Positions 31,595 through 40,723 of a stretch of DNA of 64,000 bases are shown here, in pieces (the first letter of the stretch is position 1; each line of letters begins with the position of its first letter). This stretch comes from [Mycobacterium] fortunisiensis (GTDB lineage: Bacteria; Actinomycetota; Actinomycetes; Mycobacteriales; Mycobacteriaceae). Position numbers and translations under genes: made by a program. Under the pieces are notes generated by a model. The model saw only the letters and a program-made list of their open reading frames with translations. It made no database searches and was not told the origin of the DNA. The DNA lies in the NCBI RefSeq assembly GCF_019050325.1, contig NZ_VOMB01000023.1, forward strand, positions 248,001-312,000, read 5' to 3'.

Positions 31595-34092
31595 CACTCG
31601 CCGCCGTGCTGGCGTCGTCGGCGAGTCGGCTCCGAGTGTTCAGCCTGCGGGAACTCACGGTGCACCGGCGCCGCACACTGGCCTCGATCGCCGTAATGGC
31701 GGTCTCGGCAATGTATCTCGTGGCGATCATCGGCATCTTCGGTTCGATCACCGGATCGGTCAACCGGCTCGCGGACGGCATTGCCGGTGTCGCCGCACTG
31801 GAGGTCTCGGGTATCACCGACGCCGGCTTCCCCGAATCGGTCCTGGCCGATGTGGCCGCGGTGCCCGGGGTCTCCACGGCGGCACCGATGCTGCGGATGT
31901 CCGCGCCGACGGCCACCGGACCGGTGCTGTTGTTCGGCGCCGACGACCGCAGCCGAGCACTGGAGGGCGCCCTCAAAGATGCGGTGGGCGTGCAGGTTCA
32001 GGCCCCCACCGTGGCGGAGGGGGTCCGCGTCGGTCCGGCCGTCGGCCATGCCCAGGGCGAGACGTTCCAGCTCGGCTCCGGGTCGGTCACCGTCGCGGAG
32101 GTGCTCACCGGCCGGCAGCTCGCAGAACTCAACGGCGGCCACTACGTGCTGGCCCCGCTTCCGTTGGCGCAGCAGGTAACCGGGCGGCAGGGTCAACTCG
32201 ACTCGATCCTGATCACCACCGCACCGGACGCCGACCTCTACGCGGTCAGAGACCAGGTCAGCGCCGCGGTCAACGGCCGGGCCATCGTCGCCGACCCGAG
32301 CCTGCGGGCCGCCCGGGCCGGCGACGGCGTCAAGCTGATGAACTACATGGCGTTGATGGGCGCCGCGGTGGCCCTGGTGGTCGGCGCCTTCCTGATCTAC
32401 ACCACGATGACGATGGCCATCGCGCAGCGCCGCCCGGTCATCTCGATGCTGCGCGCCATCGGTGGCCGGCGCGCCACCATCGTCCGCGACCTGCTCACCG
32501 AGGCGGCCGTCCTCGGGCTGATCGGCGGAACCATCGGCTCCCTCCTCGGAATAGTCCTGGGCCGCTTGGCAATCGGCCGACTACCGCCGACGGTGACCCA
32601 GGGGTTGGAAGCCCGCATCGAGTACTGGCTGCCCGGCTACGCACTCCCGGTCGCCATCGCGGTGACCGCACTGACCAGCGTGGCCGCCTCGGCGATGGCG
32701 GCGCGGCAGGTCTACAAGGTGTCACCGATCGAGTCGCTGGCCCCGGTCGGGGTGTCGGCGGCCGACAATGTGCCGCGCCGGCTGCGCATCGCCACCGGAA
32801 TCGGCGCCGTGGCCGCGTTGGTGGCCGCGCTTCTGATTGTGTTCTTCCAACCGGGGTCGTTGGCGTTCCTGGCGATCGCCGCGCTGTTCACCGCTCAGAT
32901 CGCGCTCGGGTTCGCGTTCGCCGGGCCGATCGTGGCGGGTACCGCCTCGCTGGCCCGCCGGTGCGGCTCGGCCGGGGCACTGGCGGCCGCGACGATCGAA
33001 CGCGCCCCGCGGCGGGTGTGGGCCACCGTGATGACGGTGCTGATCGCCGTCGTCACCACCGTGGTGATCACCGGGACCAACACCGACATGATCCGCTCGG
33101 CCCGCGACATCTTCGCCCCGGTGGCCGAGGTCGACGTGTGGGTGAGCGCCAACTCACCCGACCAGTACCCCACCGATGTTCTGCCACAAGGCCTTACCGC
33201 GAATGTCACCGAGGTGACCGGCGTTGCGAGCGTTACCGAAGGTGCCCTCGGTTTCGCTGTCGTCGGCGGCACCCGGGTGCTGCTCGACGGTTTCGCTCCC
33301 GGCAGCCACGACGCCCTCTTCCGCGCGCTCGACGACCAGACCCGCAGCGATGTGCTCGCCGGCCGGGGCCTCGTGCTGTCGCAGAATCTAGGGAAAACTC
33401 TCGACGTACAGGCCGGTGACGAGCTCACCATGCAGACGCCACACGGCCCGCAGCGGGCGAGGGTGCTGGCCCTGGTCCCCTACTTCTCCACGGTGATCGG
33501 CACGGTCGGAATGGATCTCGATCAGATGCGCACCTGGTTCGACCGTCCGGGCACGACGACGCTGCAGATCACCGCCACCAAGGGCACCGATCCTCAGCGG
33601 CTGCTGGACAACCTCCGCCAGGCGGTGCCAGCGCCGAACCACGTCTACGACGGCCGCACCGCACTGGCCGGCCTCGAGGCGCCGCTGCACCAGAGCATGC
33701 TGATCGCCAACGCCGTGTGGATCATCGTGGCGTTCGTCGCCGCTGTCGCGCTGCTGAACACGCTGACCCTGTCGGTGCTCGAACGGCGCCGCGAGATCGG
33801 GGTACTGCGGGCGATGGGAGCCAGCCGACGCTACACCTTGGCCATGGTGCTGGCCGAGGCCGCGGCCATCGGCATGTTGGGCGGGCTGCTCGGGCTGACT
33901 CTGGGGTTGGTCGATCAATGGTTGTTCAGCCTCGTCAGCGCAGACATCATGAACTTCGACGTCACATTCCGGCCGACTGCGATGGCGCTGGTCTTCACCG
34001 CCGGCGCGGTGGCGCTCAGCCTCCTCGGCTCGCTGCCCCCGGCCCGACGCGCCGCGCGGCTCAACATCATCGAGGCGGTCAGCGTCGAATAG
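31591..34092 (+). CDS. FtsX-like ABC transporter permease (MacB-type, duplicated)
   Basis: An 833-aa protein starting at GTG 31591 in the ATPase stop. The first helix is at about 25-50 and is followed by an extracytoplasmic MacB-core domain. FtsX-type helix bundles lie at about 250-380 (MGAAVALVVGAFLIYTTMTMAIAQRRPVISML) and 700-830 (VWIIVAFVAAVALLNTLTLSVLERRREIGVLRAMGASRRY), with a second extracytoplasmic domain (about 490-690) between. The EIGVLRAMGASR coupling loop is clear. Its likely role is export or envelope positioning of lipoproteins or lipids, with the cognate ATPase. The 3' end overlaps the convergent methyltransferase by 14 bp. Confidence 0.9.
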   Translation: MTLAAVLASSASRLRVFSLRELTVHRRRTLASIAVMAVSAMYLVAIIGIFGSITGSVNRLADGIAGVAALEVSGITDAGFPESVLADVAAVPGVSTAAPMLRMSAPTATGPVLLFGADDRSRALEGALKDAVGVQVQAPTVAEGVRVGPAVGHAQGETFQLGSGSVTVAEVLTGRQLAELNGGHYVLAPLPLAQQVTGRQGQLDSILITTAPDADLYAVRDQVSAAVNGRAIVADPSLRAARAGDGVKLMNYMALMGAAVALVVGAFLIYTTMTMAIAQRRPVISMLRAIGGRRATIVRDLLTEAAVLGLIGGTIGSLLGIVLGRLAIGRLPPTVTQGLEARIEYWLPGYALPVAIAVTALTSVAASAMAARQVYKVSPIESLAPVGVSAADNVPRRLRIATGIGAVAALVAALLIVFFQPGSLAFLAIAALFTAQIALGFAFAGPIVAGTASLARRCGSAGALAAATIERAPRRVWATVMTVLIAVVTTVVITGTNTDMIRSARDIFAPVAEVDVWVSANSPDQYPTDVLPQGLTANVTEVTGVASVTEGALGFAVVGGTRVLLDGFAPGSHDALFRALDDQTRSDVLAGRGLVLSQNLGKTLDVQAGDELTMQTPHGPQRARVLALVPYFSTVIGTVGMDLDQMRTWFDRPGTTTLQITATKGTDPQRLLDNLRQAVPAPNHVYDGRTALAGLEAPLHQSMLIANAVWIIVAFVAAVALLNTLTLSVLERRREIGVLRAMGASRRYTLAMVLAEAAAIGMLGGLLGLTLGLVDQWLFSLVSADIMNFDVTFRPTAMALVFTAGAVALSLLGSLPPARRAARLNIIEAVSVE

Positions 34093-34702
34093 TCGCCACC
34101 CCCAGCAGATGTGGGGTGCACGGCGGTGGCACCAAGGTCCGGCGGATGCGGCGCAGCCCGCCGATGTCGAACCCGGCCGCGGCGATCGCGTCGACGGTGC
34201 GGCGGTTCGGCTCGCAGCCCGACGACAGCCACGCCCACGGCCGCGCGATCCGGTCCTGGAACCAGCCCATCAGGCCGTCGCCACGCACATGTTCGAGCAC
34301 CACCAGGCGGCCACCGGGCGCCAGCACGCGCCGGATCTCGGCCAGTGTGGCGGCCACGTCGTCCACCGAGCACAACACCAGCCCGGCGTGGACGGTGTCG
34401 AAACTGTTGTCGCCGAATGGGATCGACTCTCCTGACCCGTCGACAATCTCGAGGGCGATGCCGCGCCGCCGGGCCAGCGCACCGGCCATCCGGCGCATCG
34501 CGGCATCCGGTTCCACCGCCGCGACGGCCGTCACGGCAGTCGGCAGGAACATCAGATCGCGGCCCGGACCGATCCCGACCATCAGCAGCCGGCCCGTCGC
34601 GTGGCTCATCGCGTCCCGTCGGTACCGGCGGTAGAACAGCCGGTCGAACACCGGCATGCCGAGCCGATACACATACGGGAACAACGGATTACGGTGCCTC
34701 AC
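34079..34702 (-). CDS. Class I SAM-dependent methyltransferase (UbiE/Methyltransf_11 type)
   Basis: 207 aa from GTG 34702 (VRHRNPLFPYVYRLG), which overlaps the upstream stop by 4 bp. Motif I is LLMVGIGPGRDLMFLP, motif II VAAVEPDAAM, and then SIPFGDNSFDTVHAGLVLC and RRVLAPGGRLVVLEHV. A C-terminal CEPNRRTVDAIAAAGFDIGGL follows the same family. It is the third gene of an operon with an FAD monooxygenase and a DUF4389 membrane protein, so it may methylate the oxidised product. Confidence 0.85.
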   Translation of the reverse strand: MRHRNPLFPYVYRLGMPVFDRLFYRRYRRDAMSHATGRLLMVGIGPGRDLMFLPTAVTAVAAVEPDAAMRRMAGALARRRGIALEIVDGSGESIPFGDNSFDTVHAGLVLCSVDDVAATLAEIRRVLAPGGRLVVLEHVRGDGLMGWFQDRIARPWAWLSSGCEPNRRTVDAIAAAGFDIGGLRRIRRTLVPPPCTPHLLGVATIRR

Positions 34703-35298
34703 TCCCGGGCCCCACGATCCAGTCGGAACGGTGGATAGTCGTCGCTCATCAACGAGACGTACACCGCCACCCGGTACCGCCACCGCACGATGCCCATCAG
34801 CAGGTCGAACATGTCCGGTGACACCGTCCCCCGGACCAGTAACCGCACCGCGGAAATGACGCACAGCACCTGCAGCAGCGGCTCCATGGCCCAGCACAGG
34901 ACGATCTGCGGAAACCCCAACAGCCACTTGACCGGTACCGTCCACCTGGTGAGGTGTTCGGGATGGTCGACTTCGAGATCGCCCGGGTAGTCGGGGCACA
35001 GCGCCAGCGTGAAGGGCGGGTAGCGGTCGGTGGTGTTCATCGGGAACCGGTAGTTCATCACCCGCCACGACCAGCGCAACACACCGACGTTGACGTCGAA
35101 CAGTCCTCTCGGATACCGGCCGGTGCACAAGATAGCCACGCCCGCAATGAAAGTCAGGAGCGGATACACCAGGTAGAGGCCGATCAGTATCGGATAGTGC
35201 GGCACCGCCAGCACGCACCACTTCACGAGCCACAGCCAACGCGACGGGGCGTCGATGGCGCCGCGTACCCGTACCGCCGGCCCGGACGTCATGTTCAT
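34699..35298 (-). CDS. DUF4389 membrane protein
   Basis: 199 aa from ATG 35298, which overlaps the monooxygenase stop (ATGA). It has two hydrophobic hairpin regions at about 25-60 (WLWLVKWCVLAVPHYPILIGLYLVYPLLTFIAGVAIL) and 123-155, each followed by a similar segment (RYPRGLFDVNVGVLRWSWRVMNYRFP and VSPDMFDLLMGIVRWRYRVAVYV), then a YPPF motif (TDRYPPFTL, SDDYPPFRL). This is an internal repeat typical of DUF4389. The biochemical role is unknown. It is the middle gene of the operon and may anchor or feed the two soluble enzymes. Confidence 0.85.
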   Translation of the reverse strand: MNMTSGPAVRVRGAIDAPSRWLWLVKWCVLAVPHYPILIGLYLVYPLLTFIAGVAILCTGRYPRGLFDVNVGVLRWSWRVMNYRFPMNTTDRYPPFTLALCPDYPGDLEVDHPEHLTRWTVPVKWLLGFPQIVLCWAMEPLLQVLCVISAVRLLVRGTVSPDMFDLLMGIVRWRYRVAVYVSLMSDDYPPFRLDRGARE

Positions 35299-36533
35299 CT
35301 CAGCCGGCAAGCTGTCGCGGCGAGGTCTCGGCCGATGTCCGCGGCCATCCGGCGGTGACTCACCGCCTGCAGGAAAGACATCAGGGTCCAGGTCATCACC
35401 CGATCGGAGATCAGCGCGGCGGGCGCCAGCACCGCTTCACCGTGCGATACCGGTAACGAGGCCACCCTGGACACGGCCGCCACCCGGGGTCGTCGGGTCC
35501 GCTCGTAGCGGCGCAGCGCCGCACACAGATCCAGATCCGAGCCGCGCTGAAAGTCCGACAGCACCTTGCACAACACCATTGTGTCGAGCAACGCCTGGTT
35601 GGTGCCCTGCGCCAGGGTGGGCGGCATCGTGTGGGCCGCATCGCCGAGCAACGTCAGCGGGCCCCGGCCCGGCCCGGGAACGGGATGCCGGAAATGTGGA
35701 TAGGGCGAGTGGGTGAGATCGTCGTCGGTCAACGTCGCGAGCAGCTCATCGACCGGCCCGCACCACCCGCTGAAGTGGGATCGGATCATTGCGATCGGGC
35801 GTTCCGGTCGGACGAAATCCGATGCCCAGGGCAGGTCGAACCACCACTGCACCTCGCTGTTTCCGGCCGGCCACAGGCCGAGGTTGCCGTGCTCACCGAT
35901 GACGACCATCGCGACGTGTCTGTCCATGCCGTCGGGAAGGACGCCCAGCCCCTGCCAGCTGCACCAGCCGGTGGGCTCGGCGTGCGGTGCGCCGACGATC
36001 TCGCGAACCGTGGAGTGCAAACCGTCCGCGCCGATCACCAGATCACCTTCGGCACAACTGCCGTCGGCGAAAACGGCCCGCGCTTCCCCGGTTCCACTGA
36101 CGACACCGACCACCCGCGCGTTGCCCCTGATCCGTTCCGCCGGAAACCTTTCCAGCAGCCGCTGCAGCAGGACCCGGCGCGGCACCATCTGCACGGGTGC
36201 ACCCAGCCGGTTCACGATCGCGGTGACGTCCAGGGTGGTCACCCGGCGTCCCGTCGAGGTCAGCACCCGCACAGTGGACAGCTGCTGGCCCGCACCGCGC
36301 ATGTCGACGCCCAGTTGCGCCAACACGGTTTCGCCGTTGGGCCAGATGGTCACCGCGCCGCCGCCGGCCCGTACGGCCGGACGCTGCTCGAACACGGTGA
36401 CGTCATGACCGTCGCGCAACAGCCCACGGGCGATGGAGACACCGCCCACTCCAGCGCCGACGACAAGGATCCGCAGCGGTCCTTTCGGCGCTGGCGCAGT
36501 GCGGTACCGGCGCTGGGGCCATTTTGGGCCCAC
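35295..36533 (-). CDS. FAD-dependent aromatic-type monooxygenase
   Basis: Up to 412 aa. The FAD-binding motif RILVVGAGVGGVSIARGLLRDGHDVTVFE lies near the start, the second motif is DLVIGADGLHSTVRE, and the third is LTLLGDAAHTMPPTLAQGTNQALLD: the three fingerprints of the PHBH/UbiH group. ATG 36533 is the only conventional start, though CTG just after AAAGGA near codon 21 fits the family N-terminus better. The expected reaction is NAD(P)H-dependent hydroxylation of an aromatic or polyene. It is the first gene of a three-gene operon; a hairpin repeat lies upstream. Confidence 0.87.
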   Translation of the reverse strand: MGPKWPQRRYRTAPAPKGPLRILVVGAGVGGVSIARGLLRDGHDVTVFEQRPAVRAGGGAVTIWPNGETVLAQLGVDMRGAGQQLSTVRVLTSTGRRVTTLDVTAIVNRLGAPVQMVPRRVLLQRLLERFPAERIRGNARVVGVVSGTGEARAVFADGSCAEGDLVIGADGLHSTVREIVGAPHAEPTGWCSWQGLGVLPDGMDRHVAMVVIGEHGNLGLWPAGNSEVQWWFDLPWASDFVRPERPIAMIRSHFSGWCGPVDELLATLTDDDLTHSPYPHFRHPVPGPGRGPLTLLGDAAHTMPPTLAQGTNQALLDTMVLCKVLSDFQRGSDLDLCAALRRYERTRRPRVAAVSRVASLPVSHGEAVLAPAALISDRVMTWTLMSFLQAVSHRRMAADIGRDLAATACRLR

Positions 36534-36603
36534 GGCTCAATTTATGCCCGCTACCCGGCTGCTGTACAGGGTCGCGAGGTGGCGCCTCGACGCACCTTTG
36601 CTT

Positions 36604-36667
36604 GCGCGAGCAGACGCAAAACTGCCCATTTTGCCGCCAGAATATGCAGTTTTGTGTCTGCTCGCGC
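36604..36667. repeat. Long inverted repeat, dispersed hairpin family, copy 1
   Basis: The arms at 36604-36625 and 36646-36667 are complementary at 21 of 22 positions (starting GCGCGAGCAGAC), with a 20-nt loop. The arm sequence is nearly the same as that of the hairpin at 38619-38678, so both belong to one repeat family. It lies in the divergent region between the monooxygenase operon and prpE. Confidence 0.8.
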
Positions 36668-36728
36668 TAGGAATGGACCCAGCAGCAATCACCGGATTCG
36701 GGCACGCGCACACGCTACGGTTCCTGCT

Positions 36729-38609
36729 ATGTCCGGTGACCGCGCCAGCTACCGCGCCCTGTTCGAGGCCAGCCTCGATGACCCGACCGCATTCTGGGCC
36801 GACGCCGCCAAGTCGGTGACCTGGACGACCGAACCCCAGCGTGTACTGGACGACACCAATCCACCGTTCTACCGGTGGTTCCCCGACGGGGAGCTGAACA
36901 CCTGCGCCAACGCCCTGGACCGCCATGTCGCCGAACGCGGCGATCAGACCGCCCTGATCTACGACTCCCCCGTCACCGGCACCAAGGCCACCTACACCTA
37001 CCGCGAGTTGCGCGAGGCCACCGCCCGGTTCGCCGGGGCGCTGCGCGGGCTCGGGGTGCACAAGGGCGATCTCGTGGTGATCTACATGCCGATGGTCCCC
37101 GAAGCCGTCATCGCGATGCTGGCCTGCGCGCGACTGGGCGCGGTGCACTCGGTGGTGTTCGGTGGGTTCGCCGCCCACGAGTTGGCCGCCCGGATCGACG
37201 ATGCCCGGCCGGTGGCGGTGGTGAGCGCATCGTGCGGGATCGAGCCGACGCGCGTCATCGAGTACAAGCCGATGCTGGACACAGCGTTGGAGATCGCCGA
37301 GCACAAGCCGCGGGCCTGCGTCATCCTGCAGCGCGAGCAGTGTCCGTGCGAGCTGGTCGACGGACGCGACCACGACTGGCGACAACTTGTGGCCGAGGCC
37401 GAGCCGGCCGCCCCGGTGCCGGTGGCCGCCACCGACCCGCTGTACGTGCTCTACACCTCGGGCACCACCGGCAAACCCAAGGGCATCGTCCGCGACAACG
37501 GCGGGCACGCGGTGGCCCTGCTGTGGAGCATGCGCCACATCTACGACATCGCGCCCGGCGAGGTGTTCTGGGCGGCCTCCGATGTCGGCTGGGTCGTCGG
37601 GCACTCCTACATCGTGTACGCGCCGCTGCTGCTGGGTGCGACAACCGTTCTCTACGAAGGCAAACCGGTTGGCACCCCGGATGCCGGGGCGTTTTGGCGG
37701 GTGGCCGCCGAGTACGGCGTCAAGGCGTTGTTCACTGCCCCGACGGCGATTCGGGCGATCAAGAAGGACGATCCCGACGGCGCGTTCATCGGCAAGTATG
37801 ACCTGTCGGGCCTGGCCTACCTGTTCCAGGCCGGCGAGCGGCTCGACCCCGACACCTACCACTGGGCCGCCGACAAACTCGGTGTTCCGGTGGTCGATCA
37901 CTGGTGGCAGACCGAGACCGGATGGGCCATCGCCGCCGACCCGATGGGTGTCGAAGCCCTTCCGATCAAGCCGGGTTCGGCCACGGTGCCGATGCCGGGT
38001 TACGACGTGCAGATCCTGCGTTCGGACGGCACCCGGTGCGAGGCCGGCGAGGACGGTGCCATCTGCATCAGGTTGCCACTGCCGCCGGGCACGCTGCCCA
38101 CGTTGTGGGGCGACGACCACCGTTACGTGGCGTCGTACCTGTCGGCGTTCACCGGCTACTACCTCACTGGCGACGGCGGTTACCTGGACTCCGACGGCTA
38201 CCTGTTCGTGATGGGCCGCACCGACGACGTCATCAACGTGGCCGGACACCGGCTGTCGACCGGGTCGATCGAGGCGGTGCTGGCCGACCATCCCTCGGTG
38301 GCCGAGTGCGCGGTGATCGGTGTGGCCGACGAGCTCAAGGGTCAGGTGCCGCGGGGTTTCGTGGTTCTCAAGTCCGGCGCCTCGACCGAGAAGATCACCG
38401 ACGAACTCATCAACCGGGTGCGCGAAAGCATCGGTGCGGTAGCGGTTTTCAAGACGGTCGACGTGGTCTCGGCGTTGCCCAAGACCCGCTCGGGCAAGAT
38501 CCTGCGCAAGACGATGCGCGGTATCGCCGACGGTCTCGACGAGCCGGTGCCCTCCACCATCGAGGACCCCGCGGTGCTCGATGCGCTCAAAGCCGTGCTG
38601 CGCCCGTGA
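36729..38609 (+). CDS. prpE: Propionyl-CoA synthetase (PrpE-type acyl-CoA synthetase)
   Basis: 626 aa from ATG 36729. It is an acetyl/propionyl-CoA synthetase-type ANL enzyme: YTSGTTGKPKGIVRDNGGHAVAL (P-loop followed by the PrpE-like RDNGGH), WAASDVGWVVGHSYIVYAPLL, WWQTETGWAI, GYYLTGDGGYLDSDGYLFVMGRTDDVINVAGHRLSTG, and the C-terminal Lys in PKTRSGKILRKTM. The length matches PrpE. It makes propionyl-CoA (or another short acyl-CoA) from the acid, CoA and ATP, feeding the methylcitrate or methylmalonyl pathways. It is flanked on both sides by the same type of hairpin repeat. Confidence 0.9.
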   Translation: MSGDRASYRALFEASLDDPTAFWADAAKSVTWTTEPQRVLDDTNPPFYRWFPDGELNTCANALDRHVAERGDQTALIYDSPVTGTKATYTYRELREATARFAGALRGLGVHKGDLVVIYMPMVPEAVIAMLACARLGAVHSVVFGGFAAHELAARIDDARPVAVVSASCGIEPTRVIEYKPMLDTALEIAEHKPRACVILQREQCPCELVDGRDHDWRQLVAEAEPAAPVPVAATDPLYVLYTSGTTGKPKGIVRDNGGHAVALLWSMRHIYDIAPGEVFWAASDVGWVVGHSYIVYAPLLLGATTVLYEGKPVGTPDAGAFWRVAAEYGVKALFTAPTAIRAIKKDDPDGAFIGKYDLSGLAYLFQAGERLDPDTYHWAADKLGVPVVDHWWQTETGWAIAADPMGVEALPIKPGSATVPMPGYDVQILRSDGTRCEAGEDGAICIRLPLPPGTLPTLWGDDHRYVASYLSAFTGYYLTGDGGYLDSDGYLFVMGRTDDVINVAGHRLSTGSIEAVLADHPSVAECAVIGVADELKGQVPRGFVVLKSGASTEKITDELINRVRESIGAVAVFKTVDVVSALPKTRSGKILRKTMRGIADGLDEPVPSTIEDPAVLDALKAVLRP

Positions 38610-38618
38610 GCTTTTCCC

Positions 38619-38678
38619 GCGAGCAGACACAAAACTGCCATGTTTCCATGGAAACAAGGCAGTTTTGTGTCTGCTCGC
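38619..38678. repeat. Long inverted repeat, dispersed hairpin family, copy 2 (bidirectional terminator)
   Basis: The arms at 38619-38639 and 38658-38678 are perfect 21-bp complements (GCGAGCAGACACAAAACTGC...). The loop holds a second perfect palindrome, TGTTTCCATGGAAACA, so nearly the whole 60 bp can pair. It sits between the convergent prpE and ctpJ stops, so termination of both is likely. The outer arms match the copy at 36604-36667. Confidence 0.85.
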
Positions 38679-38679
38679 G

Positions 38680-40617
38680 CTAGAAAAGTGAGGGCCAGGC
38701 ACGGTTACTCAGCAACCGCAGCCCGTTGAGGGCCACCAGGATGGTCGATCCCTCGTGGCCGGCCACGCCCAGCGGTAACGGCAAGTGCCCGAACAGGTCC
38801 CAGGCCACCAGGACGGTGATGACGGTGGCCGCGATCGCCAGGTTCGCTTTGACCAGGCGTCGGGCCCGCCGGGCCAAGGCGATGACCGCGGCGATCGCCG
38901 AAAGGTCGTCGCCGACGGTGACGACGTCTGCGGTGTCCACTGTGAGATCGGCTCCGCAGCGCCCCATCGCCATCGACGCATGCGCCGACGCCATGGCCGG
39001 GGCGTCGTTGACTCCGTCGCCGACCATCAGCACTCGCCGGCCCCCGGCTTCCCATTCCCGCACGGCGCCGGCCTTGTCCTCGGGCAGCAACCCGGCCCGG
39101 ACGTCGTCGATACCCAGTTCGCCGGCCAACTGCGTTGCAGCCGTGTGATTGTCACCGGTGAGCAGCACCGGCGAGCAGCCGGTGAGAGCGCGCAGTTTCT
39201 GCACGGCCGCGGCAGCGCCGGGGCGCACCTGATCCTGCAACCCGATCACCCCGGCCGCCTGACCGTCGGCGGTGAGGACGACGGCGGTGGCCCCGGTGAC
39301 CTCGATCTCGGCCACCGCCGGCAGCGCCGGGCCTCGATACGCCGCCGGGCTGAGCACCTCGACCCGACTGCCCTCGACGAGGGCCGCCACTCCCCGGCCA
39401 CCGTGCGCGGTGAAGTCTCTGGCTGCGGGGACGACGACGGCGCGGGCGGCGGCCTCGGCGACGATCGCGCGCCCGATCGGGTGCTCACTGAATTGCTCTG
39501 CGGCAGCTGCGGTTGCGAGCACATCGATGTCGCGCAACGCCACCACCCGCACCACCCGGGGCGTGCCCGTGGTCAGGGTTCCGGTCTTGTCGAGGACGAC
39601 GACGCCGACATCGGCGAGCCGCTCCATCGCCACGGCAGACTTCACCAACACGCCGTGACGACTGGCCGTGGCGATCGCGCACAACAGCGGTGGCATGGTG
39701 GCCAGCACCACCGCGCACGGCGAGGCCACGATCATGAACGTCATGGCGCGCAACAGGGTTGAGCGCAGATCAGCACCCGACACCAACGGCACGACCAACA
39801 GCGCCACGGTGGCGGCCACCACGACCATCGAATAGCGCTGTTCGACTTTCTCGATGAACAGTTGCCGGGCCGCCTTGGTCGCCGACGCTTCGGCGACAGC
39901 GGCGACGATGCGGGCCATCACGGTGCTCGACGGGTCGCGGGTGACCGTGATCCGCAGCGCACCGGTGGTGTTGAGGGTGCCGGCGAAGACCTCGTCACCG
40001 GTCTGTTTGGCGACCGGCAGCGGTTCGCCGGTGATCGAGGACTGGTCGACGTCCGAGGACCCGTCGGTCACGGTGCCATCGGCCGAGATCCGTTCGCCGG
40101 GGCGGACGATGATCTGATCGCCGGGCCGCAACGAGTCCGCGCCGACCACGCGCTCGGTCCCGTCGGCCGCGAGCACGGTTGCGTCGGCCGGGGCCAGGTC
40201 CAGCAATCCACGCACCGACCGTTCGGTGCGCGCGGTGGCCACATCCTCCAGTGCGCCCGACGTCGCGAAGATGACGATCAACAACGCACCGTCGAACACC
40301 TGCCCGATCGATGCCGCCCCGATCGCCGCCACGATCATCAACAGGTCGACGTCGAGGGAGCGGTGCCGCAGCGCCTGCACGCCGGAGGCCGCGGATTGCC
40401 AACCACCTGCGGCATAGCAACTCAGATACAGCGTCCACCACAGCGGCGCCGGAGCGTCGGCCAGGTGCGTCACCACCCCGCACAGCATCAGCACCACGGC
40501 CGCCGCCGCCCAGCGCACCGAGTCCAGCGACCAGACCCAGGAGCCGAGGCCACGGGGTCCGCCGGACGGCGCATCGACGCCCTGGACCGGGTGCCAGTCG
40601 GTCGGCAGAGCAGTCAC
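38680..40617 (-). CDS. ctpJ: P1B-4-type metal-exporting ATPase (CtpJ-like)
   Basis: A 645-aa P-type ATPase: SSITGEPLPV (actuator), membrane motif VASPCAVVLA, phosphorylation site LDKTGTLTTG, and MVGDGVNDAPAM. The membrane motif SPC, in place of CPC, marks the P1B-4 subgroup, which exports Co(II), Ni(II) or Fe(II). There is no N-terminal metal-binding CxxC domain. It is divergent from an NmtR orthologue, which in M. tuberculosis controls CtpJ (Rv3743c), so cobalt/nickel efflux is the expected role. Its stop abuts the long hairpin repeat. Confidence 0.9.
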   Translation of the reverse strand: MTALPTDWHPVQGVDAPSGGPRGLGSWVWSLDSVRWAAAAVVLMLCGVVTHLADAPAPLWWTLYLSCYAAGGWQSAASGVQALRHRSLDVDLLMIVAAIGAASIGQVFDGALLIVIFATSGALEDVATARTERSVRGLLDLAPADATVLAADGTERVVGADSLRPGDQIIVRPGERISADGTVTDGSSDVDQSSITGEPLPVAKQTGDEVFAGTLNTTGALRITVTRDPSSTVMARIVAAVAEASATKAARQLFIEKVEQRYSMVVVAATVALLVVPLVSGADLRSTLLRAMTFMIVASPCAVVLATMPPLLCAIATASRHGVLVKSAVAMERLADVGVVVLDKTGTLTTGTPRVVRVVALRDIDVLATAAAAEQFSEHPIGRAIVAEAAARAVVVPAARDFTAHGGRGVAALVEGSRVEVLSPAAYRGPALPAVAEIEVTGATAVVLTADGQAAGVIGLQDQVRPGAAAAVQKLRALTGCSPVLLTGDNHTAATQLAGELGIDDVRAGLLPEDKAGAVREWEAGGRRVLMVGDGVNDAPAMASAHASMAMGRCGADLTVDTADVVTVGDDLSAIAAVIALARRARRLVKANLAIAATVITVLVAWDLFGHLPLPLGVAGHEGSTILVALNGLRLLSNRAWPSLF

Positions 40618-40657
40618 GGGGCGCGCCTTCCGTTCGGGATCACCTCATACAACGAAC

Positions 40658-40685
40658 ACATTTAAACATGTATAGATAGAAATGT
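40658..40685. promoter_or_regulatory. AT-rich imperfect palindrome between ctpJ and nmtR
   Basis: ACATTT at 40658-40663 and AAATGT at 40680-40685 are inverted about an AT-rich 16-bp centre (AAACATGTATAGATAG). The element lies between the divergent ctpJ and nmtR starts, 39 bp before nmtR. The size and composition suit an ArsR/SmtB-family operator (NmtR), but the exact half-sites are not certain. Confidence 0.5.
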
Positions 40686-40723
40686 ATGAGCTACGTTTTT
40701 GGCCGCATGCTTGAATGAATCCC

